Part shown: piece by piece, positions 9,635 through 22,300 of the stretch
How the letters are laid out: every line of letters begins with the position of its first letter
Position numbering within the stretch: position 1 is the stretch's first letter
Assembly (NCBI RefSeq): GCF_028009165.1
Contig: NC_079241.1
Location: 1,550,001 to 1,614,000, forward strand
From: Akanthomyces muscarius
Taxonomy: Eukaryota > Ascomycota > Sordariomycetes > Hypocreales > Cordycipitaceae
Reading direction: 5' to 3'
Length of the DNA: 64,000 bases
The notes under the pieces: generated by a model
What the model was told of the DNA's origin: nothing
Databases searched by the model: none
What the model saw: the letters and a program-made list of their open reading frames with translations, nothing else
Translations under genes and position numbers: made by a program

Positions 9635-10819
9635 ATGGCGCCGACGCATGTTCTCGACGATTACTACCTGGCCATCACGGCCATTGTCACGGTCGGCTTC
9701 CAGCTCATCTGCTTCTTCATCGCGTACTCTTTCCAATTTGACAAAATCACTGGTCGGTCCCCCGTTCCCGTCCCGTCCCCTCTGAGCCAAACCCAACTAA
9801 CAGCATCGTCGCAGATCTCGCAGGAGGCCTCAACTTTACCATTCTCGCCGTCCTCACCCTCGCCCTCGGCGGCGGCGGCAGCGGCGGCCACCTGCACCCG
9901 CGGCAGGTCGTCGTCTCCCTCTTCATGATTGTGTGGTCGGTGCGCCTCGCCGGCTTCCTCTTCTTCCGCATCCTCAAGACGGGCAAGGACGAGCGCTTCA
10001 ACGAGATGCGCAGCAACTTTCTCAAGTTCCTTGGCTTCTGGGTCTTTCAGATGCTCTGGGTCTGGATCGTCTCGCTGCCCGTGACGCTCAGCAACGCGCC
10101 CAACGTTACGCGCTACCCGCAAAAGAACTTTGGCACGGGGCGCGACATTGCGGGTGTCATTCTGTACGTGATTGGCCTCGTGTTCGAGGCGGGCAGCGAT
10201 GTGCAAAAGTACCTGTTCCGGTCGAGGCAGACGCGTGAGAGCAACCGCACCTCGGTGTGTGACTCGGGCTTTTTCGCGCTGTCGCGACACCCGAATTACT
10301 TTGGCGACATAATCATCCAGTGGTGTAAGCTCTTCTCCCTTTCTGTCCTTTCTTCATCCTCTGGTAACAGCCAAGCTGACACACCAAACAGCCATCTTCA
10401 TGATTGCCGTGTCTGCGGCCGCCGACGGCTACGTCCACGGGCAGGCGTATAAGGCACTGTACGCCAGCATCCTCGCGCCCTTCTTCATCACCTTCCTCCT
10501 CATGTTCGTCTCAGGCATGCCGCTCTCGGAGCGACCCAAGGCCAAGGAGCGTTACGAAAAGGGCAACAACTGGGAGGGCTACAAGCGCTGGCTCGACCGC
10601 ACCAGCCCGCTGATCCCGTTCCCGCCGCAGCTCTACGCCCGCATGCCTGTCTTTCTGAAGCGCACCGCCTTCCTGGAGCTGCCCATGTACGTGTTTGACC
10701 CGGCCAAGCACTCGGACGTGGCGACGCCCGGCGGTGGTCGAGACGACGGCGGCGGTGGTGGCGAGCATGCCGGCCAAGGCAACGAGGGACGTGAAAGTGC
10801 CGAGCAGCGGCTCGTGTAA
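9635..10819 (+). CDS. DUF1295 multi-pass membrane protein (steroid 5-alpha-reductase-like fold)
   Basis: Three exons, 9635-9752, 9815-10324 and 10392-10819, give 351 residues. The first membrane segment is YYLAITAIVTVGFQLICFFI. The middle exon shows the family signature RLAGFLFFRILKTGKDERFNEMR, then helices FWVFQMLWVWIVSLPV and GVILYVIGLVFEAGSDVQK, and the hallmark FALSRHPNYFGDIIIQWS across the second junction. A further helix pair and a WEGYKRWLDRTSPLIPF block follow, with a Gly-rich hydrophilic tail. Members of this family resemble isoprenylcysteine methyltransferases and steroid or enoyl reductases, but the substrate of the fungal group is unknown. Likely in the ER membrane (inference). 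Introns are 62 and 67 nt with good branch sites (CAACTAAC in intron 1). Confidence 0.9.
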
Positions 10820-10994
10820 TGGTACTTTTTGAATGTGATGGTACTTTAGATGTAATGAATAATATGTTGAATAATGACATGACTGTATAAAATCTGCGCC
10901 GTTCGATGCTCCTGGTATCTCTCCTTCCCTGCAACGCCCCCGCCTCCAACTCCAGTCGAGAATTTCACCGCCATGCTCTTTGAGGGACTTCAAA

Positions 10995-11656
10995 TCAGTC
11001 CAGAAGCTGCTGAGCCGACGCTTGTCCGCTGCTATCTGACGACTCCTCCGAGTACGACTCGGAGCTCTCCGGGATGGGCACCATGGCGCTCTTGGTCCAG
11101 ATGTGAACGGCCTTGGTCCAGTCTATGCCCGACACGCAGCCGCCCCTCACAGAGACTACATTCTTGGACTATGGAAGAAGCGAATACACGTCAGCTTTGT
11201 CAAATCATTGATTTGGCGTCACTGCGCCAGGCAAGACGGGCGGAAACGTACATCCGTGCTGTGAACAACCCTGGTGCCGCAGTTTCGGCAAAAGTAGCTT
11301 CAAAGAACAACGTTAATATTAGAATGTTTTTTCCACAAGAATCAATATCCATCTCTGGAAGAAGTGTTGTGTTTTAGCTTACCAATACAACGTCGCCCCC
11401 GTCGAGGTCAGCCGCCTTGCCACAGATCCAAATTAGCACGCTGTACAGCTGGTGGAGATGCCCGTGTTGGTGTCGCTCACGTGTAGCAGCTCAAGACGTC
11501 CGACGCGGGGAGCGGAAACTTGGGAAAGATGGCCGACATGGCAAAGGCCGAGCTCGTCAGCGACTTGCACGCGTCGCAGTGGCAGATGTAGGTGGCCAAC
11601 GGCGCGGCCAGCGGCGTCTTGAAGCGGACGGCGCCGCAGTGGCATCGAGCGTCCAT
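10995..11656 (-). CDS. GFA/CENP-V-fold zinc protein
   Basis: Four exons, 11656-11481, 11415-11383, 11297-11252 and 11168-10995, give 142 residues. Exons 2 and 3 are only 33 and 46 nt. The reconstruction rests on family continuity: CHC at C5-C7, YICHCDACK at C25/C27/C30, SCYT-RLTSTGATLYC, then YFCRNCGTRVVHSTD (C73, C76) and VSVRGGCVSGIDWTKAVHIW with AMVPIPESSESYSEES. These cysteines are the zinc ligands of the Mss4-like GFA fold named after glutathione-dependent formaldehyde-activating enzyme. Many fungal members have no proven activity, so catalysis is not asserted. All three introns are GT-AG (65, 85 and 83 nt). The 3' end converges on the DUF1295 gene. Confidence 0.88.
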
Positions 11657-12371
11657 GCTGCCGCTCTCACTTTTGCTCTCGAGAATTGATGGTATGAAGA
11701 GACCCACCAACGTGATTGATAGAAAGAGGTGTGTAAAAAGGCTTGGGAAAGGCACGAAAAGGCAGTTGTTAGTTAGTTGTAGGACGCTAAAACCTGACGA
11801 GGCTATGGCGGGGTCCGCCGTTGTAGTGCAGTTGCGTGGTGTGTGTTGACGGGTCGTCGCCCAGCGTTGCGGGCGTCTGTGGAAATGTGCTCTGCGATGA
11901 TTGTTTAGAGTTGTACTCTTCAATGGCACGCAGGAAATTAGGCTCAGAATCACTTTCAACGGTCCTGCTAGCGGCATTGAGGCATGACTCCGTGTTCACG
12001 GGTCATACCTCCGATTTGCGGCTCAGTCGTGAATTGGCCGACCACCCCCAGTTTTCCTACTTGAGCCCTGCTAGAGCGGCTTGACGACCAGCACACGCGC
12101 AACGTCATTTACCTAATCGTAGTAAAACAGCTTGTTTTCATACACGTGCTCGTATCTCGGGTTTCACCGCTCCGTGCGTGCCAGGCAAATCTGGTTGAAG
12201 AAACATGTCTCGTCAGCCATGTGTTTGATGAATGAAAACTGCTATATGTGTACCCCAACTATTCCAAGCAATTTATAAACTACATGTCCCGGGAACTCGA
12301 ATGACAAAATATACCAAAACGCCAAGTATGCACCAGCTCTTGTTTTACTCACGGCCCAAAGAGCACCATTG
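11657..12371. other. Intergenic region, GFA gene promoter / MED8 3' UTR
   Basis: 715 bp. On the minus strand a frame at 11787-11999 is protein-like in composition (EPNFLRAIEEYNSKQSS) but has no in-frame ATG: it begins at GTG directly after a TGA. It is not called as a gene. Confidence 0.35.
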
Positions 12372-13277
12372 TTACAGTTGCATCGGCTGCGCAGCGGAAC
12401 CGCCCGCCTGCAGCACGCCATCCATCCGCTCCGGCGGGATATTGATGCCCTCCAAGCCTCGCTTGAGCACCGCTCCCTTGCGCTCGTACTCTACATTCCG
12501 CGGGAGCTCAAAGTCACCGCGCGCGCCAAACCACAGTAGCGTCTCAATCTCCGGTCCTTGCGCCGGCGGGAGGGGCGCGTCGTTACTGCCCGCTGGTGCC
12601 GCCGCCGCAGTCGCAGTGCCAATCATCCCGCCCCCGTCTTCATCCTCGTCCTCGTCCTCCTCGTCCTCGTCCTCGTCCTCATCCTCGATATCCCGCCGCA
12701 AGCCCGTCCGCACAGTCTCGGTGCCCTGCGCCCGCTCCTCCTTGGTGTAGGCGTCGCCCGCCTCGTCGCGCACGTAGTCGGCGATGCGTGTCTGCGTCCA
12801 CGCGCGCAGCTCGTCCCAGATGGCCTGCAGCGCCGCGAGCCCCTCGGGCGTCGCCCGCCGCGCCGTCTCGCGGCCCTGCTCCACCAGCTCCTCCACGTCG
12901 GGCTCGAGCTTCTTGCGCAGCAGCTGCGTCAGCACGCCCTCCTGCGCGCGGCCGGGGAAGTTGGTCGACGGGTGGATCGCGATGCGCGTGAAGAGCTCCG
13001 CGTTCTCGCTCAGGCACTCGAGGACCGTCGCGAGGTTGCGGTGGAGGATCTGCGCCGAGGCGTGCAGCGAGTCCCTGTGCCCGTCAGGTCAGAGAGATGG
13101 GGTTGTAGCGGGGAGGCGGATCGATTCCGAGTGTGGCTGGACTCACGGATGAGGGAGTGGGTGGCTCTTCATCACGTCCATCTTCAAGCTCCCGATGCTG
13201 TTCGATAGCTGCGCCAGCCGCGAGAGGATCTGTTCCACCGACTTGAGCTCATCATCGTCCAGACCCAGCGCAGCCAT
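12372..13277 (-). CDS. MED8: Mediator complex subunit 8
   Basis: Two exons, 13277-13147 and 13074-12372, give 277 residues; the intron of 72 nt is GT-AG. The N-terminus MAALGLDDDELKSVEQIL with LSRLAQLSNSIGSLK and then PDSLHASAQILHRNLATVLE matches the helical Med8 head-module domain. A second helical part (LLRKKLEPDVEELVEQGRE, then AALQAIWDELRAWTQTRIAD) follows. Residues 172-190 are an acidic run encoded by a TCC/TCG-type microsatellite. The C-terminus is Ala/Pro/Gly-rich. Med8 acts in the nucleus in the Mediator head module, linking regulators to RNA polymerase II. The length is usual for filamentous ascomycetes. Confidence 0.92.
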
Positions 13278-13950
13278 TATCGCGCGTAGTACGGATGTGT
13301 CTATCGATAGTCGTAGATGAAGATCGGCCGTGTGTGCATGCTATTTCTCGTCGTAGCGGTTGCGCAAGCTTCGGGTGCTGGCATTGAAGGATGTTGAAAG
13401 AGCGAGGTGGCGTGGGTCGCCGATTTGCAGTAGGCGGACGAGGTGCCGTGTCAGGCCAATCCGGCGTCATCCACGACAACTGCTACAGTGCGACATCAAT
13501 TTTGGCCGTCAAAAGTCCGGGACAATGCCCTCTCATAAATCAATGGCTACCAAAAACTTGCCAAAATAAACGTTCTACCCGCTACTTCCAACTAAATATT
13601 GGATTACGGAGGTGCCTATGCCTTTTGATGCTTTTGACGGCGAGCCGACTGGCCTGGCCTAGAACAGCGGCGTGTCACTGTCTACTGGTCAACTACAATT
13701 ACGGATTCATATTTCCACAGGAGTGTTTCTTCCCTGTCTTGTGCAATCCACAGCCAATTTCCTCTTTTCTTTTTTTTTTTCTTTTTGATAATGCATGTTT
13801 ATTGATTCGTAGGCTCCTAGAAGCACTTCATTATGGTATCTTAAAACCCGCTAGACAAAGGAAATATGGTCCAATCTTCCTCCTCAATGAATCCAATCAT
13901 GCACCAGGCACACCTCATAGATAAACTCGTGCTTCCATCTCGTCAGTTTC
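13278..13950. other. Intergenic region, MED8 promoter / choline sulfatase 3' UTR
   Basis: 673 bp with no supported gene. A TTTCTTTTTTTTTTCTTTTTG tract lies at about 13768-13787. The minus-strand piece below the sulfatase stop is the expected 3' UTR. Confidence 0.4.
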
Positions 13951-15692
13951 TTAGCTGCGGGTGGAGCTGACAACACCGCCCTTGTTAATCTCGTATCCAT
14001 GGGTATCAACAAAGGGGAAGCGAGCCTTTCTCTCCAAATCGTCCAGAGGAATGGTGGATCGAATGTACTTCTGGCGACCGTCATCCACAGGGTCGTGGTC
14101 CCAGCTGGTAAAAGTGCCAATCTTCAGGGCATCCCAAACCAGGCGTCGGCTGCGCTGCGACATGAAAACCTTTTCAGTAATCTCGTCAAAGTTCCAGCGG
14201 GCCCTGGCTTCCGTCTCATACTTCTCAAAAACGGCCTTGGCCTCCTTCTCTCCCTCAGTCTGAGGCTCGACCACGGCAAAGCGCGCCAGGTTGTCAAGCT
14301 CATCGGGGTCATTGTCGAGGTTGTAAAGCTGAGGCTTGTCGGCGGGGCAGGTAATGTACTTCCACGGGCCACGACGAATCATCATCATGGGTCGCACAGT
14401 ACCCTCGCCAGTGTATTCGGCATATACGGTATCGTTGCCAGTCTTGCCCTCGAGATGGGGCATCATGCTGACACCGTCCATGGGCAGGTAGGGGGCCGGC
14501 TTGACGCCAATGAGATCACAAATGGTCGGCAGCAGATCCAGAGTCGAAACATTCTGAGTAACGCGGTGCGGCTGGAACCACTTGGGGTAGTTGACCAGTA
14601 GAGGCACTCGGACTGAGGACTCAAAGTAGCTCATCTTGTACCAGAGACCGCGCTCCCCGAGCATGTCACCATGGTCGCCGCTGAAGATGACAATGGTGTC
14701 CTCGGCCAGGCCAGCGTCGTCCAGGGTCTGAAGAAGCTTGCCGATGCAGTCATCAACGTAACTGACGGAGCCGTAATAAGCACGCTTGGCACGCTTAATC
14801 TGGTCGTCCGTAAAGTCTTGGTCCCACAGGTCGGTCACTTTCAACAGACGCTGGCTATGAGTGTCAAGGTCCTCCTTGGCCATACGGACCTTTGGCAGGG
14901 CAATATCGACGTCTTCGTAGCGGTTCCAGTACTTTTTCTCAATGGTGTAAGGGTCATGTGGGTGAGTAAGTGAGACCTGGGAAATGTTAATACAGCCGCC
15001 CAAGAAAAGTCGCTGGCCGTATTTGCGTATTTGCAGCCATATCAAATGCGAGTTTGGGAAGGTAGACTTACAGTAAGAGCAAATGGGCGCTTGTTGGGTC
15101 CCTCACGAACGTGGTCCCACAGGTACTGGGTGCTGCGATACATGACCTCTTCGTCGTAATCGAGCTGGTTGCTGCGACCGCAAGGGCCGGCCTGAAGAAT
15201 AGAGCTAGCATTGTGGTACCATTCAAGACGCGTGTCGGGCTCATCCCAGTTGACAGCCCAGCCAAAGTCGCCAGGATAAATGTCGCTGGTGAGACGCGTC
15301 TCGTAGCCGTGGAGTTGGTCGCCAACAAAGTGCATCTTGCCAGCCAGAGCAGTGTGATAGCCCCTGGTTCGCAGGTAGTGAGCGTAGGTGGGAATTTCCG
15401 AGTTGATTTGGGAAGCGTTGTCGTAGGCGCCAATCTTCATGGGAAGCAGGCCGGTGATCATGCTCATGCGCGAGGGAGCACAGAGGGGAGATGGGCAGTA
15501 GGCCGAGTCGAACTGAACAGAGCCCTCGGCCAAGCGGTCGAGGTTTGGTGTCTTGATCTGAGAGTCTGGGTTGTACATTTTGAGCTGGGGGGCGGCGAGC
15601 TGGTCGGCCATGATGTAGAGGATGTTGGGCTTGCCCCTACCAGCGGTGGTGGCGGCGCCGCCGTCGACGATGGAGTTGAGATCGGGGGCCAT
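13951..15692 (-). CDS. Choline sulfatase
   Basis: Two exons, 15692-15072 and 14976-13951, give 548 residues; the 95-nt intron joins FALT to VSLTHPHDPY. Alkaline-phosphatase-fold sulfatase features are clear: KPNILYIMADQ with the metal-binding Asp near residue 30, the CAPSR modification motif at 71-75 (Cys type, needs conversion to formylglycine), GKMHFVGDQLHGYE, IFSGDHGDMLGERGLWYK, and a C-terminal choline-sulfatase region (MSQRSRRLVWDALK, TSWDHDP, RSTIPLDDLERKARFPFV). The enzyme hydrolyses choline-O-sulfate to choline and sulfate, releasing stored sulfur. No signal peptide is seen, so it is likely cytosolic. TTG and GTG codons upstream are not used; the ATG at 15692 is the first good start. 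In related fungi such genes respond to sulfur limitation, but I found no CYS3-type palindrome to show it here. Confidence 0.92.
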
Positions 15693-18600
15693 TGTGAAGG
15701 GCGAGGAAGCCAACAGCTAGTGGAGGAAGGGTGAGTGTTAGAGTGGCAATGCGGCGCTTCTTCTCTTAAGAGGATTGAGCTTGGCAGTGCGGAGACCAAC
15801 AGTCGCTGGAGCTTCTGGTCTCGACAAGAGCACGACGACTTTTTTTTTTCGGCAGGCAATGCTGCACAGCAGAGAATAGGTGATTGAATAAGGGTAGGTA
15901 GAAGAGCTACTTTTCCCCAAGAGTACAAAGAGCCAGTTCCTCAGGAGAGTCTTTTCCTCTCTCGACAAATAGACAGCGCAACAAAAACGACCCAATGGCT
16001 AGCCTGCAATCTCAGTCAAGTAAGAGGACTCTTCAGCGATACGTGAAGAGGAAAGCGAGGCGTGGTGGGAGGCAGTAAGTGAATGGTGTAAGCAAAGAGT
16101 AAAGCAGTGTCTAAAATTACTGATTGATAAGGTTGAGGTTGAGGAGCAGAAGAAGAGAATAAGGTTGGGGGTGACGGGAGCGGCGATATTTATCCTTGAG
16201 AGCAGGACGGCGATCGGACTCCGGACCCGGGTTGCACCACACCAAGGCGAATGTCAGGGAGGGGGTCTGCATGTGTCGTATGCAAATAGCGAAGACCAAG
16301 ATGCGCAAATAACTGTATATTTTGGATTAGCGCATGTGGGTTTCAACTGGTTTGATTATCAACAAGGAGTCTCTGCAGCTGGGAGTGGCGGACTGGCGGA
16401 CTGGCCGCAGCTACACGGTGCACCGTGCCGGGGATGGCGCAAGCAGCAGGCACTGTGTAATGGGAGCTAGGGGTTACAGTCAGATGGCGCAGGAGAACCT
16501 CGCCTTAGCGCATATTCAGACAAGGTCCCCAGCCCGACGTGTTCGGCCGTTGTCAAACTCTGAGGAGCCAATGAGATGGCCGCGCGCTGGTGGTCGGCCG
16601 CACTGTTAGTCTGTTGGGGACTGGAATGGCGCCCACCGTGCTGCCTACCGTCTTTGGAGGGCGCCTTGTGTTGGCCCCACGCTGGGCTGGCTGTGGTAAT
16701 TAGGTCGCGTGCGCTGGCAGGGAGCAGAATGGCAATTGATAAATTAGTAGGTACTTTGCAGGGGCAATAGGAAACCATCATGAACCGTCACCGACGTTGA
16801 TGCATACTGGTAGCAACGGCCATATAGTGGCTTGCAATTATTCAAAGCAGCAGCCAATACGGAGAATGATGCATGAGGTTGGTCGCACCTGCCTTACTCC
16901 GTCCGTTTGCACTGCTGACTGAGCAGCAACGTGTCCAGCGTTTGCCATCTGGTCGGCCTTCGTTGTTATCCTACACCAGACTTGAACGCGAATTCCAGCT
17001 CCGTTTCATCGCCATCTGTTGTCCCGCCCAACCTCGACGCCCTCAGGCTGGGTCACGCGCCATCGCCATGCCGCCTCTTGTCTCTGTCTCACTCGTTCGC
17101 CCCCGGCGCCGGCACTGCAAGAACGGCGGTGTGACCACCCGCCGGGTCAGCAGCCAAAATACGAACGCGCAAGAACCACCAAGCACAAATCAAACAAAAA
17201 TCCACATAATACGCCTCTTTTAAACGTAGCGCTAGCCTAGGGGCCTCCCTACTAGTCGGCAGACTTCTATCCCAACCCAAGGGGTCACGCTCCGACTGCA
17301 GTTACTGGATTTGGCGGCGCCAATGCCATCGACCGTGGTTGGCTGGACCAGACTGTTGCTTGTCTCGCACCACGGCTGCGTCACAATCGCCAACTGTCAG
17401 TAAGACGCGGCCGATCTGATTCATTCGATAGGAACCAGTGGCGTTGTAGCGCTGCTGATGTCACGTCGATGGGCTCGTAAGCTCTGATGTAAGGTTCTTA
17501 TCCCCATGAATCCCGTCTCTCATAATAGCCGGTTTCCAGAAGGATTTATCTCAGGACCCCCAAGTCTTACAACCAGAGAAATGCAGGCTAACTTTGCAAT
17601 CAGCCACCTAGGCCTGGAAAGGGTCCTTGGGTCCCAAGAGATTATGGTGGGGGCCGTCCCTCGCGCCCCGAATGCCCTCGCCCGGTGGGCTGTTACTTCG
17701 CAACACCACACCAGGCTAGCCCATACAGTACGCCTGCACTGTATAGCCGATTTTGGCATCTCTTTCGTTATTCTTCGCTCCGAGCACGCGACTTCGGCTC
17801 CTACCATCCCGTTACCGATATCCTGACATTGCCTCCGAGCCGTCCGACAGTCCTGCACATCAGACTGAGACTGGCCTTTTGCCTCTTTTTGTCCTACGCA
17901 CCACGGCCACGACGTCTACCAGCACCCCAACCTCAGAACTGACGGCGACAAGTTTGCCCCGGGGCTTTCTTGGCCTTGGCTTTGCCTTTCAGCAATGCCT
18001 CTAGTATCCTAGTGCGTGGCCAGTCAGCGGGGCGACTTTGGCTCAGACCAGTGAAAATCAGACGACTAGGCGCACCCGCGACGTATTGCCTATTTCGTGT
18101 TCCAGGGCCAGAATTGCGCAATCCCAACTCTGCCCTTCATGTAAGCCAGCCTTTCCGGATGCACGCCAGCCCACCAACCCGCCTTTTTCCCCTCCCCCCT
18201 TCTCGCTTCTGCTTGACCACCCGAGATCCGCTAGCCCCAGGTCCGCCGACAGCCACACGCACCCCGACGCCGTCGAAACAAAATCCTTGCTCGGAGCCCC
18301 GTTCTCTGGACCTGTGTGGCCACTCCATGCAGGAGCTCAAGGGGATAGTTGCAAGCCCAACCACTAGCTAAAGTGTCGAATGCGATGTGCACTTGCTTTC
18401 CATGTAGGGGCTTACAAAATATGCACCCATCTTCCGTCACGGTCCGCTCCCCCAAGCCAGCTCCCGTCCGGCAAATCGCCCAATGTCGCCCAAAAGAATT
18501 TGGTTGACAGTTGGCAGTGAAGGCGACGCTCTGACGTCAAGTGGGGCCTCTCTGCACTGACATGTGGTACCAGTTTCGTGCAACCGCTCTCACTAGATCA

Positions 18601-19317
18601 ACAGCAAACGTTATCTCTACATCACGTATCACGCAATTGGTATTATATCATCATGATCCACGTGTAACTGTCTGTGGTTCAGATTTCTTGCCCAAATGCC
18701 TTTTCCAATCAAGACCAGCAGCATGTGGATGACACCAAGACTTGTGCAAGAGAGAGTCGATCGAAGGGGGCCGCGCCACTGGTGAGCATGTTTTAAGATT
18801 AAAAAAAAGAGGCCATGTCGTACAATTGTTTGTAATTTCTATCCATTTCCTATTTGCATAATACTCGCCCCTCCCATTGTCCCTTGACGTTTCCATGCCC
18901 ATTTGTTTGTCGTTCGTCTCATTCACTATCCATTTCCCTTTAGACCAACTTTGCCCCGAATATACGCCGTCTCTTGTAAAGCAGATGCAACAACCTGCTT
19001 CTTTCTTCCAATACACCATGCGATAGAAAAGAAGGCAAGGGACAAGTCCAAAACACAACGAATCTAACAAAAAAAAAACAGCGCGCACACTTACACACAT
19101 AAAAAAACCAATGCAAACTCCGCAGTGTCAACGAAACCGTTGACAGAAACAAAACAAATGCCTCGTATACCAGTGATGCCAACCATTGTACAATTGCCTC
19201 ATTGATCCCCAAAGGAGGGATGAAGAACAAGACCAGATTATATGTAATTGAAGCGAGAAGTGGGAAGACGCCTTGAAGAAGAAGAAAAGGAAAAATCTGC
19301 AACCATAGACAGCAAAT
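15693..19317. other. 3.6-kb gene-poor region upstream of choline sulfatase
   Basis: Between the choline sulfatase start and the IQGAP stop, both on the minus strand. About 15.7-16.2 kb is probably the sulfatase 5' UTR and promoter; a 10-nt T-run lies at 15840-15849. 18.7-19.3 kb is A/T-homopolymer-rich and fits the IQGAP 3' UTR. The middle (16.3-18.6 kb) has balanced composition and several 60-130 codon frames, none with a recognisable family or GC3 bias. A C/T-rich stretch at 18180-18215 resembles a fungal promoter or leader. Confidence 0.4.
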
Positions 19318-22300
19318 TTACTGAGTGCGGTAAAACTTCTTGTACACCAGGTGCAGCAAGAGATTTACGTTGAGCTTGAGGTTGCCCTCAAAGAGGTGCA
19401 TAAACTGGTGCGCCTCAAACTGCGCCTGCAGCAAATCTTCAATACTGACGACGGCATGGGCGCCGGGCATCTGGATGTGGCCCCGTGTGCCCTCAATGAC
19501 AAAGACGCCAACCTGGTCGCAGGAAATGGTCACGTTGATCTTGTCCCAGTCCGACATGCCTTTCCACGACACCAGCACGCCCTTGTCTGACAGGGCGCGC
19601 GCGCTGTACATGTAGCTGCCAAACTTGGGCACCTTGCCGCTGCGTTCCAGCTCGCGCTGGTGGTTATACTGCTTGGTGAACGGCATCAAGAATCGTTTTT
19701 TGCTAAAAATTCAAGTTAGTTTTTAACTGATCTCGCCAGTCCCTGTGCATGCTTTGCACTTACCCCTTTTTGTTCTGTAGCGTCATCATGGCTTGCTCAA
19801 TGTAGTCGTCATAGCTCTTTCTTTGCTGTTCCAGGTAATTGGCCTTCTCGTGAAGGTTGCCCAACGTCAGGTTGACACCCTCAAGCTCGCGTTGCCTTTG
19901 GACTCGGCGTCTGCTCTTGGAACGGATGTCGCTGGCAATGGCATTGAGAATGTCTTGGTAGTTGTTGTGCTTGGAGATTCTGCCCATCTGCTCAAGACGC
20001 ATCACGTTTTCGAGGGCTGTACGCTTGAGTTCGTAGTATGACATGCGCGTCACATCGACCATGTGGGAATCAGAGTATGCGCCGTGGCTGCCGCTCGCGG
20101 CAAAGTCGTCTTGAAGCAGAGAGGCCCATTTGGCGTCATCCTCATCCGTGATTGGCTTCACGAGAATCTCCAGGAGGTTTGCACCCGTCTGTACACGAAT
20201 AATATACAGCACACAGCGCTTTGTCTCCATAAACAGGGCCTTGACTTCAGCATCAGGGTCTTCAACATTGTGGAGTTTGGGTGTCAAGAACATTTGGATG
20301 TCGGACGATCCTGCAGCGCTCATCTCGCTCTCATTCGTCTTGGCGCTACCCAGATCTTGGATGATCTCGCGCAGGACGTCGTCTCTCGTAAGACACATAA
20401 ACGGAAGTTGTGATACAATGAGGTTGTGAATGGAAAATACATCAGCCATCTTGATGTACAAGGTTGGCTTGTTCTTGGCGTAGAGGTCGTTGAACTCGTC
20501 AATGTCAAAGGTGCTCTCGGCGTCGGGCACAGAAATGAGTTCGCTCATTATGCGACGCAAGCGCTCAACCGACTCGGCCACAAAGGCATTCAGAGGTTGC
20601 AAGTAGACGTTTTCGCCGCCGAATGGTCGGCCCGAAGCAATCTGGCCGATAACCTTTGCTACTTCACAGAGGTTGCGCTTCTGGAGGGGGCTTAGCGTCT
20701 TCTCAATGACACCAACGTTCTCGGGAGAAACGATGGCAGGCTGGAGATAAAACTTCCAGTACCAATTGGTCACATGCTGAAGAAGAACATCGGGCGAGTC
20801 TCGGTTAAAGTGCTGGCGCAGAGATTCAAACATCTGCCGGCAGAGGAATCGAAGGCCATACGGCGTTTTGAAGACGTGGTCCTCCATCGCAAGGAAGAAT
20901 TGGTCGCAGATTTCTCTCAGGTCGCGTAGATGGTCGATAAAAAGTCGCCGCGTTTCAGGGTCGCGAATTGCAACCTCACGGGGGACGTCCAGCGGCCTGC
21001 CGTCTGGGCGACCAGTACGCAGCTCTTCATTGTTGATGGCAGCACGGTAAATTTGCATAGGGTCGCTTTCCAGGTCCAAGGCGGGATCTTCCACAATATT
21101 GTCGCGCACCAACGGGCCAAGTAGGCCCCGCAGGAACTTGCGGTCTCGTGGGGATCGCGTGTAGTTGGCCAGAAGTTTGGACCAGAAATACGTGCCGCGA
21201 TGGTATTCCTGGAGGCTGCGATTGCCTTCAATCTCCTCGCGGATAGACCGGGCAATAAGCTTGAGCAGATAGTATTCTTCACGACGCTTCTGCGCATAAC
21301 CAAACATAGACATGACCAGAAGTTCGATCCGCTTACTTTCGCCGTCAGGCGTGCCTTGCTCGCGCAGGTGCTTGAAGAGACGAGCCAGGTACTGAGGTTG
21401 GGTTTGGAGGCAGAAGAACAGCTGCTGATATGATTCAAGCTTCTTCCGCGAGCCCTTGTTCAATGCCTTTAGGTCGAATTGGTTGGATGAGGAAATGGAG
21501 GAGTTGGCCAGCATTCCCATAGATGAGCCGCCGCCATAGTTGTGCTGATGTGAAACGACCTCATCCAGAGTGATTTTGTTCTTCACCAAGAGAGCAATCT
21601 TAATGTCGAGCTGATCGATGTACTGTTCCAACATTTCGTTTTGTCGAACCTGCTGTACTACAGTCTTGCGCATGCGTTCAAATTCCACCTCTTCGTTGAA
21701 GTCAAAATCGCTGTCGTTGAGCAGATGGACAAAGTTTTTAACGGCGTTGACGGGCGGGTTCTTTCCGGTGGTGAGACTCTTGTAAGCCTCGCCCTGAACT
21801 TTGGCGCGGACAAAACTCTGGATCTTGATGACCTTTTGCATATTTTCGTTGAAGAATCGCTTCTTCTCTTCGAAGCGGGCGCGGACAAGGAATGCTCTGG
21901 CGGCGGATTGGAGTTGAACAATAGACTCCTCCTCTTCGAAAAGCTCTGTCAGCACGTCGTCAACGCGAGCACGCTCCATCATTGCCTTGAGAATAGCCTG
22001 GAAAGCGGCTGTCTCTGCATTGTGGGAAGCCAGCTCCTCCATGAGCGCCTGGTGCTGTCGGCGATGGTTGAAACCGCGTATGCGACTCTGCAAACTCGTG
22101 ACTATCGGGTTCTCGCGGTCCAGCTTCTTTTGAAGAGCAAAGACACTTTGTCTCTCAAACATGCCTCTAATACGGGATTGTAGTTCGACGGTGCTCGGCT
22201 CGTTAAGACGAAGACTATCCAGTTGACTTGCGATCTCACATCGGACGGCCGCTCCGCGGATGGCGGCCTGAAACTTGCCAATGTCGGGTGAGTGGCTTTT

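Noticed and set aside
11417..11656. Frameshifted GFA pseudogene
   Set aside because: Three GT-AG introns give an intact protein with every expected zinc ligand.
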